Shown here: in pieces, positions 18,811 to 27,800 of the stretch
Layout: each line of letters begins with the position of its first letter
Numbering within the stretch: position 1 is the stretch's first letter
From: Microcystis elabens FACHB-917
GTDB taxonomy: Bacteria > Cyanobacteriota > Cyanobacteriia > PCC-6307 > Cyanobiaceae
Direction: 5' to 3'
DNA: 64,000 nucleotides
NCBI RefSeq assembly: GCF_014698445.1
Contig: NZ_JACJSZ010000002.1
Location: forward strand, 62,001 to 126,000
The notes under the pieces: generated by a model
Database searches by the model: none
What the model saw: the letters and a program-made list of their open reading frames with translations, nothing else
What the model was told of the DNA's origin: nothing
Position numbers and translations under genes: made by a program

Positions 18811-19936
18811 TTGCTGGATCTCACCGACTTCAAGCGCGACCTCTCCGAGCTCACCGACCGCCTGGGCCATGCCCAGGACTGTCTTTGACGTACCGGCCCT
18901 GAAAGCCCGCCAGCAGGACCTGGAGCAGCTCGCCTCCCAGCCCGGATTCTGGGACGACCAGCCCCAGGCCCAGAAGCAGATGCGCCAGCTGGATGAGGTG
19001 AAGGCCCAGCTGGAGCAGCTTCAGGAGTGGCAGGCGGCGATCGACGATGCCCGCGCCACCCTGGAGCTGTACGACCTCGAGCCCGATGAGGAACTCCTCG
19101 GCGAGGCCAACGGCGGCCTGCAGAGCCTGAAGGGGGCTCTTGACCGCTGGGAGCTGGAGCGCCTGCTCTCCGGCCCCTACGACAAGGAGGGCGCGGTGAT
19201 CAGCATCAATGCCGGTGCCGGCGGCACCGACGCCCAGGACTGGGCCCTGATGCTGATGCGGATGTACACCCGCTGGGCCGAGGACCACGGCATGAAGGTG
19301 ACCGTGGACGAACTCTCGGAAGGGGAGGAGGCGGGGATCAAGAGCTGCACGATCGAGATCGACGGCCGCTACGCCTACGGCTACCTGCGCAACGAGAAGG
19401 GCACCCACCGGCTGGTGCGGATCTCGCCCTTCAACGCCAACGACAAGCGCCAGACCAGCTTCGCCGGGGTGGAGGTGATGCCCAAGCTCGAAGAGGAGGT
19501 GAAGCTCGACATCCCCGACAAGGACCTGGAGATCACCACGTCGCGCTCGGGTGGCGCCGGCGGCCAGAACGTCAACAAGGTGGAGACGGCCGTGCGCATC
19601 CTGCACATCCCCACCGGTCTGGCGGTGCGCTGCACCCAGGAGCGCTCCCAGCTCCAGAACAAGGAGAAGGCGATGGCCCTGCTGATGGCCAAGCTGCTGG
19701 TGATCGCCCAGGAGCAGCGGGCCTCCGAGATCGCCGACATCCGCGGCGACATCGTCGAGGCCGCCTGGGGCAACCAGATCCGCAACTACGTGTTCCACCC
19801 GTACCAGATGGTCAAGGATCTGCGCACCGGCGAGGAGACCACCGACGTGCAGGGGGTGATGGACGGGGATCTCGATCCCTTCATCCAGTCGCTGCTGCGC
19901 CATGGTGTGGAGATCGCCGCCGACGCGGCCGCCTGA
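18811..19936 (+). CDS. prfB: Peptide chain release factor 2 (programmed +1 frameshift)
   Basis: RF2 releases the finished peptide at UGA and UAA. The first 25 codons (TTG start, reading [20 protein letters not shown] after initiation) end in CTT TGA at 18883-18888. Slipping +1 on CTT T gives GAC and continues [19 protein letters not shown] to the stop at 19936, for 374 residues. The stop-recognition tripeptide is in VRISPFNAN and the catalytic GGQ in [14 protein letters not shown]. Without the frameshift the first frame ends after 25 codons, which is the usual RF2 autoregulation. Confidence 0.96.
18875..18889 (+). other. RF2 programmed frameshift site
   Basis: The slippery CTT T followed by GA C (CTTTGAC, 18883-18889) is the canonical RF2 recoding site. 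AGGA at 18875-18878, a few bases upstream, is the only Shine-Dalgarno-like stimulator visible, and it is weaker than the longer purine run known in E. coli prfB. Confidence 0.9.
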
Positions 19937-19967
19937 TCGCCCCCTGATCTCCACCGTCGCGCCCCCC

Positions 19968-20171
19968 ATGCCCGAGCGCCCCAGCCCCCATCCCTCCCCC
20001 GCCGCCGAGGGCGGGGGCATGGGGGAGAACCCCAGCTTCGTGAAGCTCGCCATGCGCAACATGGTGCGCAAGGGCCGCCAGAGCCTGCTGCACTTCGGTC
20101 TCACCGCCCTGGGCCTGAGCGCTTTCCTGCTGCTGATCGCCTGGCTGGGGCGGCCCAGCCTGCCCGGATGA
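19968..20171 (+). CDS. DUF3285 small membrane protein
   Basis: A 67-residue cyanobacterial small protein: a variable Pro/Gly-rich N-terminus, then PSFVKLAMRNMVRKGRQSL, and one hydrophobic segment (LTALGLSAFLLLIAWLG). This is the DUF3285 arrangement, a family of unknown function that commonly sits between prfB and ybeY in picocyanobacteria. The stop overlaps the ybeY ATG by four bases. Confidence 0.88.
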   Translation: MPERPSPHPSPAAEGGGMGENPSFVKLAMRNMVRKGRQSLLHFGLTALGLSAFLLLIAWLGRPSLPG

Positions 20172-20692
20172 CGGCCCCGGAGATCGACCTGGCCTTCCAC
20201 CTGGAGCCCGGGGCGACGGATGGCGCCACGCCACCGGAGCCGCTGGCGGATCCCGACAGGGCGGAAGCGCTCTGGTGCGGCCACCTCTCCGCCTGGCTGG
20301 CCCAGCTGCTGCCGGAGCTGCCGCCCCCCCTGCGCGCCGCGGGCTACAGCCTGGGGCTGGAGCTCACGGGCGACGCCACGATCGCGGAGCTCAATCAGGC
20401 CTGGCGCCGGCACAGCGGCCCCACCGACGTGCTGGCCTTCGCCGCCCAGGAGGAGGCGCCGCCCGCCCCCCCGGGGGTGGAGCCGGACTGGCTGGAGCTG
20501 GGCGACATCGTCATCTCCCTCGACACGGCCCGGCGCCAGGCCGAGGCGGCGGGCCACGGCCTGGCGGAGGAGCTGCTGTTCCTGGCCAGCCACGGCCTGC
20601 TGCACCTGCTGGGCTGGGATCACCCCGACGAGGGGAGTCTGGAGGCGATGCTGGCCCGGCAGACGGCCCTGCTGCCGGCGTCTCCCTCCTGA
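20168..20692 (+). CDS. ybeY: Endoribonuclease YbeY (rRNA maturation)
   Basis: A zinc-dependent endoribonuclease needed for 16S rRNA 3'-end maturation and ribosome quality control. The 174 residues contain the metal motif HGLLHLLGWDH (family HGxLHLxGxDH), preceded by LGDIVISLDTARRQA and ELNQAWRRHSGPTDVLAFA. It is coupled to the DUF3285 gene and lies 62 bases before dgkA. Confidence 0.95.
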   Translation: MTAPEIDLAFHLEPGATDGATPPEPLADPDRAEALWCGHLSAWLAQLLPELPPPLRAAGYSLGLELTGDATIAELNQAWRRHSGPTDVLAFAAQEEAPPAPPGVEPDWLELGDIVISLDTARRQAEAAGHGLAEELLFLASHGLLHLLGWDHPDEGSLEAMLARQTALLPASPS

Positions 20693-20754
20693 CAGGGGCT
20701 GTTCGCCGCGGCCATCGGCGGTAGGGTGCCGCATGTCCCTCCAACGGCGGTGCG

Positions 20755-21222
20755 ATGCCGATGCTCGTTCCCGAGGAACATCCGCCGGCCCTCCGCCAGG
20801 TGACCAGCGACGTGCACCGCCGCGGCCGGCGCCTGCGGGTGGGGGCGTGGAAGGTGGCGGGCGACCTGCCGGCCAGCTTCCGCTACGCCGCCCAGGGGCT
20901 GGCCTACGGCTTCGCCAGCCAGCGCAACTTCCGCATCCATGTGGTCACGGGCGCGGTCGTGTTCGGCCTGGGGCTGTGGCTGCGGCTGGCCGCCGACCGC
21001 CTGGCGGTGCTGGTGCTCACGGTGGCGGCGGTGCTGGTGCTGGAGCTGCTCAACACCGCCACCGAGGCGGTGGTGGATCTCGCCATCGGCCGGCAGTTCC
21101 ACCCCCTGGCCCGCATCGCCAAGGACTGCGCCGCCGCCGCCGTGCTCGTCGCCGCCCTCTCGTCGCTGCTGATCGCCCTGCTGCTGCTCGTGCCCCCCCT
21201 GCTGATCCGCCTCGGCCTCTAG
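20755..21222 (+). CDS. dgkA: Diacylglycerol kinase family membrane protein
   Basis: A DgkA-type integral-membrane lipid kinase: after about 40 N-terminal residues come FRYAAQGLAYGFASQRNFRIH (amphipathic helix and first motif), three transmembrane helices, and the signature VLELLNTATEAVVDLAI with the conserved E..NTA.E. The 155-residue length is slightly longer than proteobacterial DgkA because of the N-terminus. It lies 9 bases before the amidotransferase gene. Confidence 0.93.
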   Translation: MPMLVPEEHPPALRQVTSDVHRRGRRLRVGAWKVAGDLPASFRYAAQGLAYGFASQRNFRIHVVTGAVVFGLGLWLRLAADRLAVLVLTVAAVLVLELLNTATEAVVDLAIGRQFHPLARIAKDCAAAAVLVAALSSLLIALLLLVPPLLIRLGL

Positions 21223-21231
21223 ACCTCCCCC

Positions 21232-21828
21232 ATGCTCCTGGTCCTCGACAACTACGACAGCTTCACCTTCAACCTGGTCCAGTACCTGGGGGAACTGGCC
21301 GCCGACCACCCGCTCGCCGCCGAGGTGCGGGTGGAACGCAACGACGCCCTCGACCTGGAGCAGATCCGGGCACTCGACCCGGCGGCGATCCTGATCTCCC
21401 CCGGCCCCGGCGACCCGGACCAGGCCGGTGTCTGCCTGGAGGTGCTGCGGGAGCTGGGGCCCAGCGTGCCGCTGCTGGGGGTGTGCCTGGGACACCAGTG
21501 CCTGGCCCAGGTGTTCGGAGGACGGGTGGTGCGGGCCGGTGAGCTGATGCACGGCAAGACCTCCCCGGTGCACCATCGCGGTGCCGGCGTGTTCGCCGGC
21601 CTGCCCGAGCCCATTACCGCCACCCGCTACCACAGCCTGATCGCCGAGCGGGAGACCCTGCCCGACTGCCTGGAGATCACCGCCTGGCTGGAGGACGGCA
21701 CGATCATGGGCCTGCAGCACCGTGAGCACCCCCACCTGCAGGGGGTGCAGTTCCACCCGGAGAGCGTGCTCACCCAGGCCGGTCACCAGCTGCTGGCCAA
21801 TTTCCTGCACCAGGCCTCGCACTGCTAG
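21232..21828 (+). CDS. trpG: Anthranilate/aminodeoxychorismate synthase glutamine-amidotransferase subunit
   Basis: A class I glutamine amidotransferase that feeds ammonia to TrpE and/or PabB. Motifs: [30 protein letters not shown], the nucleophile Cys in [21 protein letters not shown], and the His-Glu pair in [10 protein letters not shown]. The 198-residue length is normal. Cyanobacteria often use one subunit for both tryptophan and folate synthesis, so pabA is an equally valid name. Confidence 0.94.
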   Translation: MLLVLDNYDSFTFNLVQYLGELAADHPLAAEVRVERNDALDLEQIRALDPAAILISPGPGDPDQAGVCLEVLRELGPSVPLLGVCLGHQCLAQVFGGRVVRAGELMHGKTSPVHHRGAGVFAGLPEPITATRYHSLIAERETLPDCLEITAWLEDGTIMGLQHREHPHLQGVQFHPESVLTQAGHQLLANFLHQASHC

Positions 21829-21871
21829 TTTCGCGCCACATCCTGGGTCCGGTGGGGCCAGACGCGACGCC

Positions 21872-22645
21872 ATGGTTGACCCCACCAGCCGGTCCGCAAC
21901 AGCGGTCCGCAGGACCACCGCCTCGGCCCTGCGCCTGGGAGCGGGGCTGGCTCTGGCGGCCGGGCTCACCCTGCCGATGCCGGCGCTGGCCCAGAAGGGC
22001 GGCGGCGTCTCGATCACCCACCTGGGCCACAGCGCCCTGCTGATCCAGGGGGGCGGCGCCCGGGTGCTCGTCAACCCGTTCCGGGCCGTCGGCTGCGCCG
22101 CCGGCCTTCCCGAGCCCCGCGTCAGCGCCGATGTGATCCTGGCCAGCAGCCTGCTCAAGGATGAGGGCGCCCAGGTGGGCAGCGGCAAGTTTCTGGTGAA
22201 GCCAGGCTCCTACCGCCTGGCCGGCCTGCAGATCGAGGGCATCGCCGTCCCCCACGACCGGGTGGGCGGCCGCCGCTTCGGCAACGCCACCCTCTGGCGC
22301 TGGCGCCAGGGCGGCCTCGACATCGCCCACCTCGGCGGCACCGCCGGCCGCCTCAGCCCCGCCGACCGGGTGCTGCTGGGGCGCCCCGACGTGCTGATCA
22401 TCGGCGTGGGCGGCGGCGGCAAGGTCTACACCGGCGAGGAGGCGGCCGAGGTGGCCCGGGAACTGCAGGCCCGCCGGGTGATTCCGGTGCAGTACACCAC
22501 CGGCAAGCCGCCGGCCGGCTGCGACCAGGGGTCGGTGGAGCCGTTCCTGAAGGCGATGACGGGGGCCACGGTGCGCCGCACTGGCCGCACCATCTCGGTG
22601 GTGCCGCCTCTGGGGGATGGGGTGGTGGTGGAGGTGATGCGCTGA
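21872..22645 (+). CDS. Exported metallo-beta-lactamase-fold protein
   Basis: A 257-residue protein with an N-terminal signal-type segment (RLGAGLALAAGLTLPMPALA) and a compact MBL-superfamily domain related to the UlaG/RomA type: ITHLGHSALLIQGGGARVLVN at the start of the fold, AVPHDRVGG, DIAHLGGTAGRL and VLIIGVGGGG. Several classical zinc ligands are altered; for instance the HxHxDH cluster is not seen. Hydrolase activity is therefore uncertain. Confidence 0.8.
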   Translation: MVDPTSRSATAVRRTTASALRLGAGLALAAGLTLPMPALAQKGGGVSITHLGHSALLIQGGGARVLVNPFRAVGCAAGLPEPRVSADVILASSLLKDEGAQVGSGKFLVKPGSYRLAGLQIEGIAVPHDRVGGRRFGNATLWRWRQGGLDIAHLGGTAGRLSPADRVLLGRPDVLIIGVGGGGKVYTGEEAAEVARELQARRVIPVQYTTGKPPAGCDQGSVEPFLKAMTGATVRRTGRTISVVPPLGDGVVVEVMR

Positions 22646-22661
22646 GGCCGGCACCAGCGCC

Positions 22662-23822
22662 TCACGCCAGCCCGTCGATGCGGCGGTAGGCCTCCCAGAA
22701 GCGCTCCATCTGCGCGCCGGTGCCGAGGCTGACCCGCAGGGAGCCGTCGATCAGCGGCTTGCCGGCCATGGAGCGCACGAGGATGCCGGCGCCGCGCAGG
22801 TCGGCTTCCACCGCCGCGGCCGGCCGGCGCGGCCAGAGCAGCAGGTAGTTGCCGCCGGCGGCATGGTGGCGCACCCCCGCCTGGCGCAGCTGGGCCACGA
22901 GCCGGTCGCGGGCGCCCAGCACCTCCGCCACATAGCCGTCCACATAGGCCTGGTCGGCCAGGGCGGCATGGGCGGCGGTGACCGCGAAGCTGTTGATGTC
23001 ATAGGGGCCGCAGACCCGGCCCACCCGCTCCACCAGGGCCGGCGTGCCGATGGCGAAACCGATGCGCAGGCCCGCCAGTCCGGCCGTCTTGGCCAGGGAG
23101 CGCAGCACCAGCAGGTTGGGAGAGGCGGCGAAATCGGCGATCGGCAGCACACTGTCGCCGGTGAAGGCCTCGTAGAGCTCATCGACCACCACCAGGGTGT
23201 CCGGCGCCGCCGCCGCCAGCTCCAGGATCCGCTCCGGCGCCAGCCGAGTGCCGGTGGGGTTGTTGGGATTGCAGATCAGCAGGATCCGCGGGGCGGCGCG
23301 CCCGGTGCCCGCGCCCCCCAGGGCGGCCCGGGTCGCCTGGAGCGGGAAGCCGAAGTCCGGCAGGGAATAGGGAATCGCCTCGATCGCCATGCCCTGCATG
23401 CGGGCACAGGGGGTGTAATAGCCGAAGGTGGGGCTGGTGGTGAGCAGGCGATCGCCCGGCGCCCCGTAGGCCTGGAAGACGGCATGGATGGCCGCGTCCA
23501 CGCCGTTGAACAGGCCGATGTGGGCCGGGCTCAGCGGCTGGGCCAGTCCGGGCCGCCCGCCTGTGCGATCGCTGAGGTTGGCCACCACCGCCTCCCGCAG
23601 GCCATCATACTCGGGATAGATGGCGTAGTGGTCGGCGGGAATGGCGCGGACCGCAGCCACCACCCGGGGGCTGGGGCCGACGGTGTTTTCGTTGAAGTCG
23701 AGCCGCAGCAGGCCGCGGCGCCCCTCCAGGGGGGCGCTGTAGGCCGTGAGGGTCTCCACCTCCGGCCGGCCCCGTGGACAGGGGGGAGGAGGCGGGCTCT
23801 CGCCTGGAGTCGGAGGGGTCAC
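22662..23822 (-). CDS. hisC: Histidinol-phosphate aminotransferase-like PLP enzyme
   Basis: A fold-type I class I/II aminotransferase. It shows LDFNENTVGPSP at the N-terminus, LFNGVDAAIHAVFQAY, SPTFGYYTP, ICNPNNPTGT, DELYEAFTGD, the PLP lysine in RSLAKTAGLAGLRIGF, and SLRVSLGTGAQMERF at the C-terminus. Motifs fit HisC, but picocyanobacteria often carry more than one HisC-like gene, so a different amino-donor role is possible. 386 residues from the start at 23822; a proline-rich N-terminus suggests a later start could be used. Confidence 0.85.
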   Translation of the reverse strand: MTPPTPGESPPPPPCPRGRPEVETLTAYSAPLEGRRGLLRLDFNENTVGPSPRVVAAVRAIPADHYAIYPEYDGLREAVVANLSDRTGGRPGLAQPLSPAHIGLFNGVDAAIHAVFQAYGAPGDRLLTTSPTFGYYTPCARMQGMAIEAIPYSLPDFGFPLQATRAALGGAGTGRAAPRILLICNPNNPTGTRLAPERILELAAAAPDTLVVVDELYEAFTGDSVLPIADFAASPNLLVLRSLAKTAGLAGLRIGFAIGTPALVERVGRVCGPYDINSFAVTAAHAALADQAYVDGYVAEVLGARDRLVAQLRQAGVRHHAAGGNYLLLWPRRPAAAVEADLRGAGILVRSMAGKPLIDGSLRVSLGTGAQMERFWEAYRRIDGLA

Positions 23823-23899
23823 GGCAGCGGAGCTGGGGTCGCGGCGACTGCCATCCTGCAGCGCAGCCCTACCGTCTGGGCACGACGATCTGGAACCCG

Positions 23900-24460
23900 G
23901 TGACGCACGCGGAGCTGGCCATGCGGGCCCTGGAGCGGGGCGATCTGCGATTCATCCACGATCAGGTGAACAACCGCAGCGTGATGGCCTACTGGTTCGA
24001 GGAGCCCTACGAGTCATTCGACGAACTGGAGGATCTCTACAACCGCCACATCCACGACAATGCCGAGCGCCGCTTTGTCGTCGAGAACCGGGCGGTGGCT
24101 GGCGGAGGAGTGGAGAACGGGGCCAGGGAACTGATCGGCCTGGTGGAGCTGATCGAGATCGACTACATCCACCGGCGGGCTGAGTTCCAGATCATCATCG
24201 CCCCGGAGCACCAGGGCAAGGGCTATGCGCGTTTCTGCATCCACAAAGCGCTCGATTACTCCTTCACCATCCTGAACCTCCACAAGATTTACCTCTCGGT
24301 TGCCGTCGACAATGAAAAGGCCCTACACCTCTATCAGCAGTGCGGCTTCATCGAAGAAGGCCACCTGGTGGGCGAGTTCTTCATCGAAGGCCAGTATCGC
24401 GACGTCAAGCGTATGTACATGCTGCAGGAGGATTACCTGACCCGAACAGCCAAGGGCTGA
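23900..24460 (+). CDS. speG: Spermidine N-acetyltransferase (SpeG-like GNAT)
   Basis: A GNAT acetyltransferase closely following E. coli SpeG in order: RALERGDLRFIH, YWFEEPYESFDELEDLYN, RRFVVEN, LVELIEIDYIHRRAEFQIII, the acetyl-CoA loop PEHQGKGYARF, NLHKIYLSV and EEGHLVGEFFIEGQYRD. It would acetylate spermidine or spermine in the cytosol. GTG 23900 is chosen because it gives 186 residues, the usual length; an ATG at 23921 is possible. This is the last core-like gene before the accessory island. Confidence 0.92.
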   Translation: MTHAELAMRALERGDLRFIHDQVNNRSVMAYWFEEPYESFDELEDLYNRHIHDNAERRFVVENRAVAGGGVENGARELIGLVELIEIDYIHRRAEFQIIIAPEHQGKGYARFCIHKALDYSFTILNLHKIYLSVAVDNEKALHLYQQCGFIEEGHLVGEFFIEGQYRDVKRMYMLQEDYLTRTAKG

Positions 24461-24462
24461 GA

Positions 24463-24870
24463 TCAAAGAATTCCGGAGACGGCGATCGTGGCGATCGGGA
24501 CGTTCAGCTTCTTGGCGATCTTGGCCCCCAGACACACATCGCTCGTGGGACCCAGCCCACGGAATTCTCCACCATCGCCTGCCAGAAGCTTTCATAACTC
24601 AGGGTGAGCACATCCCGCGTCCGCTGGTTGTGTGGATTCAGGTTGCGACCATCGAACTCGTCGGAAACGAATTCGAAGCACGCATCATCCAGGCCACTGC
24701 CGACGGGGTTGAAGCCGCTGAGACCCCTGGCCACCAGAAACAGCCGCGATAGCGGGAACATCGGGCGTCAGTCCCGTAATGCTTGTAACCAGCGCCTGCA
24801 CGAGTCGCCCGAGCAGCGAACGGGAGATCGGATGACACTCCCAATGCCCCAAACGGATCCATCCGCTACG
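24463..24870 (-). pseudogene. Relic of an unidentified gene
   Basis: Three leftward frames carry successive protein-like pieces: RLVQALVTSITGLTPDVPAI (about 24830-24765), then GLSGFNPVGSGLDDACFEF through SYESFWQAMVENSVG (24761-24560), then GPTSDVCLGAKIAKKLNVPI and IATIAVSGIL to a stop at 24463. Two frameshifts are needed to join them. I do not recognise the protein. It fills the gap between speG and the large fusion gene and has lower GC than the core genes. Confidence 0.45.
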
Positions 24871-24884
24871 GCAAAGGCCGGGTA

Positions 24885-27800
24885 TCAGCTCTGATCCTGA
24901 TGGACCAGTTCCCCCAGGGCGAGTTGCTCGATCTCTTCCGATTCGGCGAGGTCGAGCCGTGCCGCGGACATCGGTGACGCAGTTGTCATCACTTTCGTGC
25001 GGCTCTGGGATTTCCACCAGTCAAAACCCAACCCGGGGAACGTGGCCACCCGGTGAGCCATGGCATGGAAGAACACGTAGGCAGCCAATAACCGCCTCAG
25101 GGTTCCAAAGCGGGATTCACGGATGGCTTCGATCAGATCATTGCTGGGGAGACGGATCCCGTCGCCGCATCCTCCATGGATCGGACTGGGGATCACGAGG
25201 GCACCGTGAAAGCGTTCGGCAGAAATGCATGGATCGGAACTCAGGGCGACGACTTCGGGACCAGCGCCCAGATGACGGATGCCATCGGCCTGCCGTGCTG
25301 CCAGGATCACCGCATTGGCATGGGCCCGCTGTCGCTGGCTGCAGCGACCGTCGGGGATGCCCAGAAACAGCAGGGTGCCCCGGACCACCCGGTGGGCATA
25401 GCCGTGCAGCAGATGGTCGCCGGCATCGGCGCCATGCACCTCGAGAGCCGTGATGCCATAGCTGAGAGCGAAGAGTTTGCTGACGAAATTATTCAGCAAC
25501 TGGTGCAGCCCCTCGGCCTCGCCGATCACCAAGGTCCGCCGGCCGGTGCGGGCCATGAGCTGTCGACCCTGGAACAGCCTCTGGCCCAGGGTCCAGCACC
25601 AGGGCCCGAAGACGTAGAGGGCCACATCGGCGGGCAGGGTCAGCGCCAGCAGCAGGGAAGCCATGCCTTCCCCTTCAGCAAGGCCAGCGAGCGGCAGCAG
25701 GGTCAGGAGGCAGCTCCGAAACAGCGGTACTCCGCAACTGACGCTGACAAGGATGTAGAGCGCGTGAATCAACCAGGCGATCGGGGTCTCAAGGACGTGC
25801 CAAGCCCAGTGCCGTCCGCTCTGCGCCAGCCGGCGGGAGATGCTGCTGGAGCGCGGCTGGCCCCCGTCGTCGGCACCGATGATCTCGCGGACATCGTTGA
25901 CCAGGAGATGGTCCTCCATGCTCTCCAACGCCAGCAACTCCTCGGCGCGAACGCGCAGTCCCAGGGGGCGCTGATCTGGAAAGGCCTGCTGTACGTGGCG
26001 ACAGAGGCAGAACAGCAACTCGGTGAGCGTCTGGTGCATCGCGGCCACCGTGGCGGTGGCCGCCTCGGACCTGCGACGTCCTGCGGCCGTGGTGAACAGT
26101 CGGTGGCAGAAGGCCTGATCGGGGCCATCGGGGGCCAGCAACGGAGACCCCTGGAGACTGGCCGGTTCGCCGATCACCAGAAAGACATCCTGAATCACAC
26201 CCTGGCGAACCAACAGATCGCAGGCTTCTGCCACCTGCCGGCTGGCAAAGGTCTGGCCGGAATGGGTGAGCACCAGCACGATCGATTGGCGGGCGAAGTT
26301 CAGTGCCGGCAAGTCGTGCTGCAGATGTTGGAGGACGGAGTTTGCAGAAAGAGTCTTGACGTTGAGCATGGGCATGAGCCCCTCCAGATCCTGGGCAAAG
26401 CGTTCACCCAACCAGAGGCTGTTTTCGATGCCGGTGACCAGCAGATCCACATGCCTGGATTTCGCCAGAGCCGGATTCAGTCCCTCGTGCTCGAGCAGCT
26501 CCTGCTTCTCGGAGAGTCGCGTCGCCTTGGCGATCAGCAACCTGGCCAAAACCTTCGCACTGGCTCGATTGGCCGAGCGTGGATTGACCCAATCCTCCTG
26601 AATCCTGGAGAGCAAGCCCGGAATGTCCGCGAGATCCGCACCGACCGGATCCATTCGCTGGCGGCCTGCGATGGGTGCAAGCCCTGCGTTCCCGGGACGT
26701 GCGTCGTAGAGTTGGCGGCGGTAGCGGATCTCTCCAGGGGACAGTTCTCGCTCCCGCGACAATGAGTAGATGGTGACATGGCTGGAGGAGAGAACGGCAA
26801 CCTCTCCGGAGTTCTGATCCAGATCGATGCGGTAGCATCCCGACCGCACCCCCAGCACCGCATCCACCGCGGCCGGTTCGGAGGCGTACACCGCCACGGC
26901 GCCGGGAACATCGAAGCCGATGGTGATCGACTGCCCGAGGCTGCAGAGCACAAGTCGGTCGGGAGATGTCGAGGAGATCACCACAAGCCCGAAGCTGCCC
27001 CGGGCACGGGCCATGAACTGGCGGGCCGCAGTGTAGGGATCGTTATGCAGGAACGCCTCGATGACACCACGAATCCAGCGCTGAATCCGATGGGATCCAT
27101 AGCGCCGTAGCTGAGGGTCGGCCTCGAGCCTCTCCTGGATCAGCAAGGTCAGGTCATCAAGCAACACGCAGTCATCGACGTCAGCGGCATGGCGGGAGGC
27201 GATCTCCTTCTCGAAGGTGGATTCGAAGCAGCTGGCCCAGCGCTCGAACCCTTCGGTGGCAGGGGTGGAGCCGGGCTCCGCGAGAAGCTGCAGCGAAGCC
27301 AACCGCACGGAGGCGAACCAGTCCCCTTTGCAGATGAGCAGATCCATCATTCCGGAGATCTTCGGCGAATCGCCGACCGCCGGATGGCCGCAGCGGAGGG
27401 CAACGCCCAGCCAAACTCCCAGGTCGTTGAAGGGCATCTCGGTGCCAAACAGCTGGAATCCTTCGAAGTCGCCGTTGTGGGTGATGCCGTGCTGAACGGC
27501 CTGCCAGTCACTCACCCAGCGTCCGTTTTTCCGGGACCAGAGACGGCGCAGTTGGGCTGGACACCATTGATGCCAGTGGGTCTCCAGAATCTCGGGTGGT
27601 CCGCTGGTGCCAAAGCGGTAATGCCAGGCCGCCATCAGCCCGGAAGGCAGCGTTCGGCAGCCTGCCCGTACGGCCCGGTGCCGGGCACGGCGGAATCCGC
27701 GCTCCAGGGATCGGGTGAGCTGGCTGCGTTTGCCGTTGATCATCTTGTGCCCGACAAAGCCGATCTGGCCTTCCCGATCCCTCACGAGCACCAGACCGCC

